A stretch of 64,000 bases of DNA from Natronoarchaeum rubrum (GCF_024494695.1 NZ_JANHDP010000004.1:496001-560000); one strand, 5' to 3'. Positions 1-8,867 are shown, counted from the first letter of the stretch. The notes: a model not told the origin generated them from the letters alone. Numbers and translations are program-made.

Positions 1-243
1 CCCGAGGAGGGCTACGTCCCCGAAGCCGACGACGACCTGCCCAACGGCCTCACCCAGGAGGACATCCCCGTCTCGCCCAAGTACTTCGCGGGCTTCCGCT
101 CGCTGGGTAGCGAGGTCAGCACCGAGAAGACCACCGAGGACCCCGCCTGGCTGCAGGACCTCGACGACACGACCGAGCGCGCCGGCCGCGCCCAGGACAA
201 GGAGGACCTGATGGAGCGCCTGCGCGACCTCGGCTACATGTAA
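1..243 (+). CDS. C-terminal end of a probable sulfatase (partial)
   Basis: The reading frame is open from the first base and ends at TAA 241-243, giving the last 80 residues of a protein whose start lies left of the window. It closes with the residues ERLRDLGYM. A terminal (L/A)LGY(L/M/V) after a charged helix is the usual ending of haloarchaeal sulfatases and related alkaline-phosphatase-superfamily hydrolases, which cleave sulfate or phosphate esters. No catalytic residues fall inside this piece, so the assignment rests on the tail alone and is tentative. It is followed by a T-run terminator. Confidence 0.45.
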   Translation, partial: PEEGYVPEADDDLPNGLTQEDIPVSPKYFAGFRSLGSEVSTEKTTEDPAWLQDLDDTTERAGRAQDKEDLMERLRDLGYM

Positions 244-291
244 GCTCGGTCGTACGGTAACTGGTCGAGCGCTGAGTCGCACGACGAACGC

Positions 292-299
292 TTTTTTTT
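292..299 (+). terminator. Oligo-T transcription terminator
   Basis: A run of eight T lies about 50 bases after the upstream stop codon in otherwise GC-rich sequence. Archaeal RNA polymerase terminates at T-runs, so this is the likely end of the upstream transcript. Confidence 0.6.
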
Positions 300-415
300 G
301 GCGCGGCGTTAGGAGTCGGGAGCGCCGCTACCCGCTCGAACGGTGTTCAGATCGACCAAGTAAGCTGTCAGTGACGGGTAAGCTACCGATCACCAGAAAC
401 GCGGTCCGCTATGTG

Positions 416-448
416 ATTAGTAAACCTAATTTCAGGTGAGATCTCACC
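416..448. promoter_or_regulatory. Two inverted repeats before the oxidoreductase gene
   Basis: ATTAG-N5-CTAAT (416-430) is followed at once by the perfect 14-base palindrome GGTGAGATCTCACC (435-448). They lie about 85 bases before the preferred start at 532, in the only long AT-rich gap here. They are plausible operator sites for a dimeric regulator. No TATA box can be placed with certainty. Confidence 0.4.
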
Positions 449-531
449 ACACATTTCGTTGATTGTCGATGTATAGGCAGACAATAGCGGTAGTACCAGC
501 ACTTTTTGCCAAGGTTGTTTTTAGCTATGGT

Positions 532-1581
532 ATGAAAGCTGTTCAGTTCTCAGAGCACGGTCGCAGAGACGTTCTCGAATACGACGACTTCGACGACCCA
601 AAGATAGACCGCAGTGAGGTCCTGGTCGATGTGAAAGCCGGTGCACTGAACCACCTTGACGTCTTCACACGGATGGGACTTGGTGCACTCAACCGCCTCG
701 ATCTAGAGATGCCACACATACCCGGCAGTGACGCTGCTGGCGTCGTTGAGGAGGTGGGCGAAGACGTCGAACGCTTCGAACCGGGAGACCGGGTCGCAAT
801 CTCTGCAGGGCTGGCTTGCGGGCACTGTGAGTTCTGTCGTGACGGAGACCCGACGCTGTGCGCTGACTTTCAGATCATCGGTGAGCACGTCCGGGGTGTC
901 CACAGCGAGAAGACGGCGGTGCCCTCGGAGAATCTCGTGCCCGTCCCAGAGGGAGTTGATTGGGAAACAGCGGCCGCAGCACCGCTGGTCTTCCAGACGG
1001 CGTGGCGGATGCTCGTTACCCGGGCGGAACTCAAGCCCGGCGAATCGATTCTTGTTCTCGGTGCCAGCGGGGGGGTTGGCCATGCCGCTGTCCAAATTGC
1101 CGACTACATCGGTGCGGAGGTGTACGCGACTGCCAGTACCGAGGAGAAACTGGAGTACGCCTCCGACATCGGTGCTGACCATACGATCAACTACGACGAG
1201 ACGAACTTCGCCGACGAAATTGCCGATGCGACCGACAAGCGCGGCGTCGACGTGGTGGTCGACCACATCGGCAAGGCCACTTGGCAGGATTCACTTGCCA
1301 GCCTCGTGAAGGGTGGAAGAATAGTTACATGTGGAGCTACGACAGGTCGCGACCCCGAAACGGATATCAACCGTATCTTCTGGAACCAGTTAGAGATTCA
1401 CGGCTCGACTATGGGGGCACCTGGCGAAGTCGACGACGTACTCGAACTCGTCTGGGAGGGCGAGTTCGAACCTCACGTTCGCGAGACGCTCCCGATGAGC
1501 AAAATTCAGCGCGCCCACGAAATCATCGAAGAGCGTGAAGGCTTCGGAAAGGTCGTGGTCGTTCCAGACAGTGAACTGTAG
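532..1581 (+). CDS. MDR-superfamily NAD(P)-dependent oxidoreductase (quinone reductase / alcohol dehydrogenase type)
   Basis: This is a medium-chain dehydrogenase/reductase of 349 residues, a usual family length. The N-terminal GroES-like domain contains a four-cysteine structural-zinc loop near residues 95-110 (CGHCEFCRDGDPTLC). The Rossmann domain has the nucleotide-binding GASGGVG near residue 177. The position of the catalytic-zinc cysteine is occupied by Asn-His (ALNHLDV), as in quinone-reductase-like members, so a classical zinc alcohol dehydrogenase mechanism is doubtful. The frame stays open upstream to a TTG at 463, but that extension is not family-like; ATG 532 begins MKAVQF, the normal family start. 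It probably reduces a quinone or enal with NAD(P)H; the substrate is unknown. It is a single gene, with palindromes upstream at 416-448. Confidence 0.85.
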   Translation: MKAVQFSEHGRRDVLEYDDFDDPKIDRSEVLVDVKAGALNHLDVFTRMGLGALNRLDLEMPHIPGSDAAGVVEEVGEDVERFEPGDRVAISAGLACGHCEFCRDGDPTLCADFQIIGEHVRGVHSEKTAVPSENLVPVPEGVDWETAAAAPLVFQTAWRMLVTRAELKPGESILVLGASGGVGHAAVQIADYIGAEVYATASTEEKLEYASDIGADHTINYDETNFADEIADATDKRGVDVVVDHIGKATWQDSLASLVKGGRIVTCGATTGRDPETDINRIFWNQLEIHGSTMGAPGEVDDVLELVWEGEFEPHVRETLPMSKIQRAHEIIEEREGFGKVVVVPDSEL

Positions 1582-1762
1582 TTCCGGTTGACCCCCGCAG
1601 TTGAGGCCCACATTCGAGATCGCAGGTGAACAAATCCCCTTCTTTTCGTTCAGGTCCTCTCTTATCGCGTAGAAGATACTCAGATTTGCTTCGCAGTGGC
1701 TTCTTCCAGATAGCAACGAGAAGAACGCGCCAGCATCTTCAGAGAACACCAGATCCAGACAG

Positions 1763-2656
1763 TCACTCCCGCCGAACGTCCCGATTCGTCACACGCGCCG
1801 TCTCGACGACCTGCGCCGACCGATCGACCGTCACCCGCAACACCTCCCCGCCCCGCTCGATCGGCACGACCACCCGGAACGGCTCCTCGGAGACGATTTC
1901 GGCGTCGGCGTCGTCGATGCAGAAGGGAAACTCCCAGAACGGCCGCCCGTCGACGGCGTCGCCGTGGTCCCAGAGAAAGGCGACGACGGCGGGATCGGCC
2001 AGCAGCCGGAGCCCGATCGTCGTCCCGATCGAGGTGCCACAGTCGGCGCAGTCGCTGACCGCGGGCAGGTCGAGGTGCCAGTCGGGATCGATCTCGACGC
2101 GGGTGGACGTGCGCCCGCTACAGCGCGGGCAGGTCCCCTCGTAGGCCAGCGTGAAGTCCCGCCAGAGGCGTCTGGCGTAGGCTTCGAGGAACGCCTCGGG
2201 ATCGCGAGTCGCCCGCCCGCGCGGCGGGAAGTAGCCCAGGTGGACGACGCAGTCGCAGTCGGGGCACTCGACCGTGATCGCGTCGTCCTCGTAGCGGGCG
2301 TGAAGCGCCGACCCGCAGTCGGGACACGGGGCGTCGAGCGCGAGGTCGACCGGCTCGGAGGTGTCGCCGAACCGTTCGTCGACGACGATGTCGATCGCCT
2401 TCGCCCCTGCGGCCCGCAGCCGGTAGCGGTCGTCATCTTTCTCGACGAACCGACCCAGCAGCTTGCGGAGGTGGTAGTTGAACCGGCTGGAGTCCTCGAA
2501 CCCGGCGGCCGACTGCAACTCGGCGAAGGAGAGCTCGTCTGCCGCCCACAGCGCCAGCAGGATCGCGATCCGGTTCTCGTCGGCCAGCGAGCCGAAGGCG
2601 GCGGCCGCCTGCTCGACGTCGACGTCGGCGTTCGGATCCGCGGCCAGATCTGCCAT
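1763..2656 (-). CDS. ArsR-like winged-helix transcriptional regulator with zinc-ribbon regions
   Basis: The first 90 or so residues form a winged helix-turn-helix of the ArsR/haloarchaeal type: an AFGSLADENRIAILLAL opening helix, then a recognition region with SSRFNYHLRKLLGR. The rest (about 200 residues) carries CxxC pairs (CPDCGS, CPDCDC, CPRCSG, CADCGT) that look like two zinc ribbons. The family is a common haloarchaeal helix-turn-helix regulator of unknown ligand. Start: the ATG at 2656 (MADLAADP) is preferred over one eight codons earlier at 2680. The next gene leftward converges on it, so it is transcribed alone or with the membrane gene to its right. Confidence 0.75.
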   Translation of the reverse strand: MADLAADPNADVDVEQAAAAFGSLADENRIAILLALWAADELSFAELQSAAGFEDSSRFNYHLRKLLGRFVEKDDDRYRLRAAGAKAIDIVVDERFGDTSEPVDLALDAPCPDCGSALHARYEDDAITVECPDCDCVVHLGYFPPRGRATRDPEAFLEAYARRLWRDFTLAYEGTCPRCSGRTSTRVEIDPDWHLDLPAVSDCADCGTSIGTTIGLRLLADPAVVAFLWDHGDAVDGRPFWEFPFCIDDADAEIVSEEPFRVVVPIERGGEVLRVTVDRSAQVVETARVTNRDVRRE

Positions 2657-2705
2657 GCCCGAACCCTGTGGCCGCAGCACCGAAGGCGTTTTTTCCCGAC
2701 AGCTG

Positions 2706-3986
2706 TCAGGACTGCCCGCCGCGTTCCCGTGCGACAGCGTCGGATCCCCGAGAGTGCGCTTCGCCGCGGGATCGCGCTTCGAGGCGGGAAGCCGTGCCGT
2801 CGGCGTCGGGGAGGAAGGCGAGTCGTTCGGTCTCGCCGTCGCGTCGCTCGATGCGGATCGTCCCGGTGTTCAGCGAGGTCCGCCGGTCGATCGGATCCGA
2901 CGCGGCGTGACACTCCGAGAGGGCGTCGAGCGGCAGTCGCCACTGGGGCGCCGCCAGCAGCCGATCGTACGCCACGAGATCCGACTCGTAGATCCGGTAT
3001 TCGAGGTGGCCGAACTGCACGTCCTGTGCCAGCAGGTGGGCGAGCACCGACGGAAGCAGGCAGACGACTGCGACGAGGAGGGCCTCGGCGAGCCCCAGCC
3101 AGAGCCAGGTCAGCCCCGTCGCGCCCGCCAGCACGAGCCCGCTCAGGGGCAGGACGCCGTGGACCGCGCCGAGCGCGGCGCCCCGGAGTCGGACCGCGCG
3201 GGCGTCGGGTCGAATCCGTTCGACCGGCTCGCCGTCCGGCGTCTCGACCGATTGCTCCTCGCCGATGCTGTCGGCGCGCACGCGAGACACCAGCCGCTCG
3301 ATCCGCGAGGGGTCGTCGCTCCCGGTCGCCGACCACTCGTAGAGATCGAACGCGAACTTCGCGCAGACGATCGCCGCCAGTCCGAGCCACGCGCCCACCG
3401 CGCCGGCGCCGTCGGCGGCGTCGGCCCACAGCGCGCCGGGCAGGAGCGAGAGTAGCAGTCCGACGACGTGCCGCTGGGAGAGCACCGAGTGGGCGGACTC
3501 GCGCTCGTATCGACCCGACCGGAGCGATTCGATCGCGGTGATGCCGTGCCCGAGGACGATCCCGCCGGCGGCCAGTGCGACGCTGGACGGCGCGCCGGGC
3601 GAGAGCGGCCCGTCGACGACGACGGCGTACACCCCGACTCCGGCGAGCGGCCAGATCAGCGCCAGCACGATGAGCGTGTTGAGCACCACCGGGACGTTCC
3701 GAGGATAGATTGGCGGAAGCCAGCCGACGACCCGGAGCGAGCCCCGTTTCGACTGTAGCTCGTCGAAGGGAAACACGTGCCCGCGTCCCGCCGGGCCGGC
3801 CGGGAGCGCCGCGAACAGTCCCTCGAACGCCCCTCGAAGGAGCACGACGCCGGCCTCGAACCAGTAGAGGACGAGCAGCGTCGAGGCGTGCCACCCGAAC
3901 CAGACGATACCGACGAGTGGCAGCGCGTTGATCCCGAGCACGCTCGCCAGCGCGAGGCGGCGGTTCTCGCCGATCAGTCCCGTCAC
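2706..3986 (-). CDS. DUF6498-like multi-pass membrane protein
   Basis: This 426-residue protein has several hydrophobic segments: the N-terminal stretch with LVGIVWFGWHASTLLVLYWF, a pair in the middle (residues about 105-160 and 185-215) and a pair at about 275-325. The GWH-STLLVLYWFE motif is characteristic of the haloarchaeal DUF6498 family, whose function is unknown. Soluble, charged loops lie around residues 215-260 and at the C-terminus. It lies upstream of the winged-helix regulator on the same strand, about 50 bases away, so the two may be cotranscribed. Confidence 0.7.
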   Translation of the reverse strand: MTGLIGENRRLALASVLGINALPLVGIVWFGWHASTLLVLYWFEAGVVLLRGAFEGLFAALPAGPAGRGHVFPFDELQSKRGSLRVVGWLPPIYPRNVPVVLNTLIVLALIWPLAGVGVYAVVVDGPLSPGAPSSVALAAGGIVLGHGITAIESLRSGRYERESAHSVLSQRHVVGLLLSLLPGALWADAADGAGAVGAWLGLAAIVCAKFAFDLYEWSATGSDDPSRIERLVSRVRADSIGEEQSVETPDGEPVERIRPDARAVRLRGAALGAVHGVLPLSGLVLAGATGLTWLWLGLAEALLVAVVCLLPSVLAHLLAQDVQFGHLEYRIYESDLVAYDRLLAAPQWRLPLDALSECHAASDPIDRRTSLNTGTIRIERRDGETERLAFLPDADGTASRLEARSRGEAHSRGSDAVARERGGQS

Positions 3987-4303
3987 CGTACCTGCTCCCG
4001 GGAGCGCAAACCGGGAGAATCCATCGATCTGCCGAGCGCCGGATCGATGCCGCGGCGCCGCGGCGTTTTCCGGAGATCGCCCGCACGCCGCTGATCGGTG
4101 AAGATTTCTTTACCCAGCGGCGGGCCCCGACCCTGATCGACAGCTCCCTCGGAACGGTGGCCGTCGAGCCTCGATAAGCGCGTACGGCCCACTCTTCCCG
4201 GTACACGCCGGAGCCGCGCGCTGCTGGCCGCACTCGTGCGTCGACGGTCGAACGTAAATTCTCTACAGATTGCACTTATGACTCCGGAGCGTTTTCCGAG
4301 AGT

Positions 4304-6403
4304 ATGCACCACCCAGGCCCGCCGCGGTTCGTCGCCGTCGGCGACGACGTGGAACTCGCACCGCGCGCTCCGACACCTGACGCGAACTACGACTGGACGC
4401 TCGTCGCGGCGCCCGACGGCAGCGACGCCGCGCTCGGCGACGCGTCGGTCGAACATCTCGTCCCCGACGAGGCGGGCGTTTACCGCGTCGAACTCGACGC
4501 GCCGGACGGTCAGCATCGGCTCACGGTTCGCGCGTTCCCCGACGAGCGCCACCCCGTTCGGTTCGAGGTGCCCGCCGATTCGATCCCCCACGAGGACGCC
4601 GACGACGTCTGGCTCTCCTCGTCGTTCAACGAGCACGTCCTCGGAACCGACCGCGCACGGCGGGACGGCGACGCGTTCGTCTTCGAGACCGAACTCCCGC
4701 CCGGCGAGTACAAGGCGATCTTCGTCCCCGACGAGAACTACAGCGACGCCGAGTTCGAGCGCCGCCGCGTCGACGGCCCGGATCGAGCCCGGATCGAACT
4801 CGACGCCGCGGTCGAGGACGGCGAGGTCCGCTTCGAGGCGACGCCGCTGCCGGGCCTGACGAACGACGAGACGGTCGAAGACGCCGGAGGACGGAGTCCT
4901 CCGAGCCCTGCCTCGCAGGCTCGGCAGGACCTGGACGTCGAGTTCTACGTCGACGACCGCGATCGGGCGTCGTTTGACGGCGAACTCGCTATCGACGGCG
5001 CGGTCGCGACGTGCGATCTCGACGCCGTCGGCGAGCAGTTGCGCGTCCACGCCGTCGCGGTCGGCGAGCGTCACTCCGTGGCCGACACCGCCGCAGTCGA
5101 CGCCGACGGCGCGGTCGAACTGCCCAACGAGTCGCCTGACTGGATCCGCGACGCGACGCTGTACTCGATCTTCACGCGCTCCTTCACCGGCGAGGTCGAC
5201 GCCTCCTTCGAGGCGATCGAGCAGCGGATCCCCTACCTGGAGTGGCTCGGCGTCGACGCGCTCTGGATGACGCCGATCGTCGACGCGTACAGCCCGACGG
5301 AACACACCGACGGCTGGGACCGCGGCGGTCCCCACGGCTACGACACGCTGGACTACTTCGACACGGCGCCGGATCTGGGCAGCCTCGCCGAGTTCGAGTC
5401 GCTGGTCGAGACCTGCCACGACCACGGCGTCAAGGTGATCTTCGACCTGGTTATCAACCACTCCTCGCGGCGCCACTGGGCCAGCCAGTTCGCCGACGCC
5501 GGCATGGAAGAGTACCGCGAGTGGTACGCCTTCGAGGACGGCGAGCCGGCCCACTACTTCAACTGGCGGTCGATCCCGAATCTCAACTACGACTCGCTGG
5601 CGGTGCGAGACCACCTGCTCGACGTGGTCGACTTCTGGGCCGAGAAGGTCGACGGCTTCCGCTGTGACGTCGCGTGGGGCGTTCCCCACGGGTTCTGGAA
5701 GGAGGTCCGGAGCCGGACGAAAGCCGAGGACGACGAGTTCTTCCTGCTCGACGAGTCGATCCCGCGCGACCCCGACGCCCACGAGCTGGAGTTCGACGTC
5801 CACTACGACACCCCGCTGTACCACGCGCTCCGCGACGTGGGCAACGGCGACGAACCGGCGAGCCACCTGCTCGACGCGATGCGAGAGGACGCTCGCCAGG
5901 GGTTCCCGCCTCACGCCGTCCAGATGCGCTACGTCGAGAACCACGACGAGGGGCGCTACGTCGACGAGTGCGGCCGGGCCGCCCACGAGGCCGCCGTCGC
6001 GACCACGTTCGCGCTCCCGGGGATGCCGATGGTCTACTACGGCCAGGAGACGGGGATGACCCACTTCCGCGAGGACATGGACTGGGGCGGCGACGAGGAA
6101 CTGACGGCGCTCCACCGCGAGCTGATCGCGGCGCGGAACGACAGCGAGGTGCTCCGACACGGCGACCTCGTCGACGTCGAGTGGTCGGCGCCGGACGACA
6201 GCGCGGTCGCGTTCGCCCGCGAGCACGAGGGCGAGCGCGTCGTCGTCGCGCTGAACTTCGGCGACGAACCGGTCGACGTAACGCTCGGCGAACGCGTCGA
6301 CGACACCGATCTCGTGACTGGCGACGCGGTCGACGCCGAGCGCGGGGACGGCGAGACGACCGTCAGCGTCGAGAGCTTCGCCTTCCTCCGCAGCGAGCGG
6401 TAG
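4304..6403 (+). CDS. GH13 alpha-amylase-family glycoside hydrolase
   Basis: This 699-residue enzyme acts on alpha-glucans or maltodextrins. Residues about 1-285 are beta-rich N-terminal carbohydrate-type domains; the GH13 barrel follows with all conserved regions: DLVINH (about 381), GFRCDVAWG with the nucleophile Asp (about 450), the acid/base Glu in LLDESI (about 482) and ENHDE (about 545). A C-terminal beta domain ends at residue 699. No signal peptide is seen, so it is probably cytoplasmic, fitting maltodextrin or storage-glucan use rather than secreted starch hydrolysis. Oddity: the linker at residues about 194-207 is a translated palindromic repeat (4885-4924) inserted in frame. Exact substrate is not decided by sequence. 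Confidence 0.9.
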   Translation: MHHPGPPRFVAVGDDVELAPRAPTPDANYDWTLVAAPDGSDAALGDASVEHLVPDEAGVYRVELDAPDGQHRLTVRAFPDERHPVRFEVPADSIPHEDADDVWLSSSFNEHVLGTDRARRDGDAFVFETELPPGEYKAIFVPDENYSDAEFERRRVDGPDRARIELDAAVEDGEVRFEATPLPGLTNDETVEDAGGRSPPSPASQARQDLDVEFYVDDRDRASFDGELAIDGAVATCDLDAVGEQLRVHAVAVGERHSVADTAAVDADGAVELPNESPDWIRDATLYSIFTRSFTGEVDASFEAIEQRIPYLEWLGVDALWMTPIVDAYSPTEHTDGWDRGGPHGYDTLDYFDTAPDLGSLAEFESLVETCHDHGVKVIFDLVINHSSRRHWASQFADAGMEEYREWYAFEDGEPAHYFNWRSIPNLNYDSLAVRDHLLDVVDFWAEKVDGFRCDVAWGVPHGFWKEVRSRTKAEDDEFFLLDESIPRDPDAHELEFDVHYDTPLYHALRDVGNGDEPASHLLDAMREDARQGFPPHAVQMRYVENHDEGRYVDECGRAAHEAAVATTFALPGMPMVYYGQETGMTHFREDMDWGGDEELTALHRELIAARNDSEVLRHGDLVDVEWSAPDDSAVAFAREHEGERVVVALNFGDEPVDVTLGERVDDTDLVTGDAVDAERGDGETTVSVESFAFLRSER
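4885..4924. repeat. Tandem-hairpin palindromic element inside the amylase gene
   Basis: Two hairpins stand back to back: CGGAGGAC-GGA-GTCCTCCG (4885-4903) and CCGAG-C-CCTGC-CTC-GCAGG-CTCGG (4901-4924). Both have three-base loops. The element keeps the amylase frame and encodes a Ser/Pro/Ala linker unlike the surrounding acidic domains. The same architecture occurs at 13936-13985 and 17794-17861. Confidence 0.7.
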
Positions 6404-6515
6404 CCGGACTGGCGGCGGCAGTGACGCCGCGGACGCGTCGGCGTCCAGCGGGAGATCTACTTGTACCGGCCGTCCAGCCGGAGGATTCAATGGTCGCCGC
6501 GCCCACCGATCGGGC

Positions 6516-7046
6516 ATGGAGAAGACGCCGGAGGGCACGTCGGTCGGCGTCGACGACCCCTACGAGCACGCCGGGGTCTGCGACCACGTCACCGACGACG
6601 GCCGGTGTCGGTACGCCTTCGAGTTCCCCGAGCACGACCCGGAGTTCGCCCGCGAGCGCCGGACCGACGACTTCGCCTGCCCGGTCGCGGCCGACGACGA
6701 GGACTGGAACTGGGCCGACTGCCCGCACTTCCGGTCGCGCAACCCCGACCGGGAGTGCGTCCGCTGCGGCCTCGAAGAGCGCCGGCTCGCACACGACGAC
6801 GAGCGGCCGCTGCTCGAGGAACACCATCTTTCCTACGCAGACGACGGCGAGAACCTCTCCCACGAGATCACGGTCTACCTCTGTCGGTGGTGTCACGCCA
6901 AGGTCCACGACTCGTGGGCGCGAGTCACCGACGACGCCGCGCCCGAGGCCGAGGCGCTGGCGGAAGCCGAACAGCGCCGCAGTAAAGAACAGCAGGAGTT
7001 CGGGTTCGAGTCGGCCGCCGAGCGGTACGGCGACGATAGAGAGTAA
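6516..7046 (+). CDS. HNH-like zinc protein (DUF7097-like)
   Basis: The 176-residue protein is rich in Cys and His. The N-terminal half has CDH...CRYAF...CPV...CPHF spacing, and the C-terminal half contains CVRCG, then LEEHHLSY and finally CRWCHAKVH. The CxxC - HH - CxxCH order matches a small HNH (beta-beta-alpha metal) fold of the kind found in many nucleases, with the pair of His as putative catalytic and metal ligands. In haloarchaea such proteins are annotated as uncharacterised (DUF7097-like). A highly charged helical tail follows residue 140. It follows the amylase gene by 112 bases on the same strand; no functional link is evident. Confidence 0.65.
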   Translation: MEKTPEGTSVGVDDPYEHAGVCDHVTDDGRCRYAFEFPEHDPEFARERRTDDFACPVAADDEDWNWADCPHFRSRNPDRECVRCGLEERRLAHDDERPLLEEHHLSYADDGENLSHEITVYLCRWCHAKVHDSWARVTDDAAPEAEALAEAEQRRSKEQQEFGFESAAERYGDDRE

Positions 7047-7067
7047 GCGCCGGCCGCGGGACCTCCC

Positions 7068-7526
7068 TCAGCGCGCCGCGGGCGGCGTGACGCCGATGTG
7101 GCCGTGGCGGAACACCGTGATCTCGTAGTCGTGGTAGGTAAACGACACTTCGCCGGCGGCGAGTCTGCCGTCCTCCTGCGGGCTGAAGAGTCGATCGAGC
7201 AGTTCGGGATCGAGGTAGTCGTACAGCGGATCCAGTTCGGTCGCCCCGACGCCTTCGAGGTCGGCGACGATCATCACGACGATCATCGACAGCGGCATCG
7301 CGTCGCGCCAGTCGTACTCGACGTGGTAGGTGCCGGTCGCCTCGTCGAATCGGGTCCCCGCTTCCGGGTCGGCATCGCCCTCGCCCAGCGAGACCAGCGT
7401 GTCGGTCTCGATCCAGGCGTCTTCGTTGTCGTCGTCGAACACCGTCGCGGCGCGGTCGCCGGACTCCCCGGTGTGTTCGACGTAGCTGTACTCCGTGTCG
7501 TCTGCTCCCCCGTCTGGTGGGCACAT
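7068..7526 (-). CDS. HalOD1 output-domain protein (first of three)
   Basis: A 152-residue protein whose C-terminal 85 residues form a halobacterial output domain 1: a helix with SMIVVMIVADLEGVG, then the family signature ELDPLYDYLDPELLDRLF, then a short beta-rich end (SFTYHDYEITVFRHG). HalOD1 is a predicted signalling output domain of unknown activity. The N-terminal 65 residues are an acidic extension absent from the two shorter paralogues at 7814 and 8438. The three lie on the same strand in a row; this one lacks the small zinc partner gene. Confidence 0.8.
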   Translation of the reverse strand: MCPPDGGADDTEYSYVEHTGESGDRAATVFDDDNEDAWIETDTLVSLGEGDADPEAGTRFDEATGTYHVEYDWRDAMPLSMIVVMIVADLEGVGATELDPLYDYLDPELLDRLFSPQEDGRLAAGEVSFTYHDYEITVFRHGHIGVTPPAAR

Positions 7527-7605
7527 GGCGTGAGAAGTTCGCTACCTGTGCATCCACGACCGAGGCCTAAAACTTGCCCGGTCGCGCGCGGGCGCGAAGA
7601 GTGCA

Positions 7606-7797
7606 TTATTCTGACTCCCACGCGTCGCGACACTCCTCGTCGCAGAACGGGTAGATGCGGAACTCCTCGGGCTCGGACCGCGCGACGACCGGATGCCACT
7701 CGCTGGTGTCGATGGCGTCGCCGCAGTGCGAACAGAGATCGGGTGCGCTCTCGCTTTCGGCGGACGGTCGCGGCGCGTTCTCGCGGCCGTCAGTCAC
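7606..7797 (-). CDS. Small zinc-finger protein (DUF7576-like), copy A
   Basis: 63 residues with a CSHCG pair near residue 22 and a CDEEC pair near residue 52, separated by the conserved EWHPV and EFRIYPFC. The four Cys probably bind one zinc ion (treble-clef/MYM-like). Function is unknown. It begins 17 bases after the HalOD1 gene at 7814-8110 and is probably cotranslated with it. A close paralogue sits at 8237-8437 behind another HalOD1 gene, so the two-gene unit is duplicated. Confidence 0.75.
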   Translation of the reverse strand: MTDGRENAPRPSAESESAPDLCSHCGDAIDTSEWHPVVARSEPEEFRIYPFCDEECRDAWESE

Positions 7798-7813
7798 GGT
7801 CGATCGCTCCGGG

Positions 7814-8110
7814 TCACTCCTGGCCCACCCCGTCGGCGGTGCCGAGCGGGGTCGCGCTTACCTGCCCGTCGGCGCGGACTCGGACCCGACAGCCGGCAAC
7901 CTCGAACGACAGTCGACCGGCCGGGACGTCGGCCGACGCGAACAGACGGTCGACGGCGTCGAGGTCGATCCGGTCGTACAGCGGATCCAGTTCCAGCGGA
8001 TCGACGCCTTTCGCTTCCGCGACGGCCTGAATCACCGCGTCGCTCGCTCCGCTCGTCCGCGCGGCGTCGGCGTCAGAACCCGGATCGGTGACGGTAGTTC
8101 GCGCAGTCAT
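7814..8110 (-). CDS. HalOD1 output-domain protein (second)
   Basis: A 98-residue, almost domain-only HalOD1 protein: helix DAVIQAVAEAKGVDPLEL, signature LDPLYDRIDLDAVDRLF, then a beta segment (LSFEVAGCRVRVRADG). It is upstream of and close to the DUF7576-like gene at 7606-7797. The stand-alone form, without PAS or receiver domains, suggests it works as a separate output or adaptor module, an inference from the family name only. Confidence 0.8.
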   Translation of the reverse strand: MTARTTVTDPGSDADAARTSGASDAVIQAVAEAKGVDPLELDPLYDRIDLDAVDRLFASADVPAGRLSFEVAGCRVRVRADGQVSATPLGTADGVGQE

Positions 8111-8236
8111 GATTCTATCGGTCGTACGAACGAAGCGGCCTAAGTCGTCGTGCCTACTAGCAGAACGTCACGCGGTCGAGCGTGCCTACACACGTTGGGT
8201 CGGGCGGCAGGTCAGCGATCCGATCTGGACGGTAGG

Positions 8237-8437
8237 TCAGCGATCCGGGCCGGACCACGAGGCCCGGCAGTCGTCGCTGCAGAAGGCGTAGATCCGGAAC
8301 TCGTCGTCGACCGTCTTGGCCCGGACGGGATGCCACTCGTTGCGGTCGATCGGCGCGCCGCAGTTCGCACACTCTGTCACGCGGACGGGTTGCTCGACGT
8401 CGTCGGTGTTTGCCACTGGCACGAGTCTGGAGGACAT
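8237..8437 (-). CDS. Small zinc-finger protein (DUF7576-like), copy B
   Basis: 66 residues, with CANCG and CSDDC zinc pairs, the same EWHPV and EFRIYAFC core as copy A, and a different N- and C-terminus. Its start codon lies immediately beside the stop of the HalOD1 gene at 8438, so the pair is almost certainly translated from one message. Divergence from copy A is substantial, so the duplication is not recent. Confidence 0.75.
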   Translation of the reverse strand: MSSRLVPVANTDDVEQPVRVTECANCGAPIDRNEWHPVRAKTVDDEFRIYAFCSDDCRASWSGPDR

Positions 8438-8731
8438 TCAGTCCTGGAACCCGGTCGGGGCGGCGGCATCGCTCTCGCCCTCGGCGCGCAGGGTGGCGGG
8501 CGTCCGCCCGCTCGTCGGCGTGGCCGTCACGTCGTCGCGGCCGCGGACGATGACGTCGCAACCTGCGACGGCGAACTCCACCTCGACGTCGTTCCCTCGA
8601 TCGAACAGTTGCTGGAGGGCGTCGACGTCGACGGCGTCGTACAGCGGCGGGAGGTCGAGCGGATCGACGCCGGTGACGTCGGAGAGTTCGAGAACGATCG
8701 TTTCGGTGAGGGTGTCAGCGTTAGCGGTCAT
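8438..8731 (-). CDS. HalOD1 output-domain protein (third)
   Basis: 97 residues with the HalOD1 signature in the form LPPLYDAVDVDALQQLF and a beta segment containing VEFAVAGCDVIVRG; an acidic low-complexity tail follows. It directly precedes the copy-B zinc protein. With the genes at 7606-8110 it forms a duplicated HalOD1/zinc-protein cassette just downstream of the large Bat-type regulator at 8868-13394, on the same strand. Confidence 0.8.
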   Translation of the reverse strand: MTANADTLTETIVLELSDVTGVDPLDLPPLYDAVDVDALQQLFDRGNDVEVEFAVAGCDVIVRGRDDVTATPTSGRTPATLRAEGESDAAAPTGFQD

Positions 8732-8867
8732 GAGTTACACTCCATCGTAGGACGTTCGGGGGCATACGAGTTCTACCTAGCATACCACCCCGACCGATCG
8801 AGCCGATACTATCTACCTAGAGTCGGCACCCCGTCGCGTCGACCCGATCGGCCGGCGGCGGGGACGC

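Noticed and set aside
1831..4275. An 814-codon Arg-rich minus-strand frame over the regulator and membrane protein
   Set aside because: Runs of Arg and Pro are typical of off-frame GC-rich DNA, and the acidic frames there encode recognisable families.
3983..6538. An 851-codon open frame on the minus strand across the amylase gene
   Set aside because: It is antisense to a gene with all GH13 motifs, and its composition (Val/Arg/Asp shadow of GC-rich codons) has no domain. It arises from high GC content.
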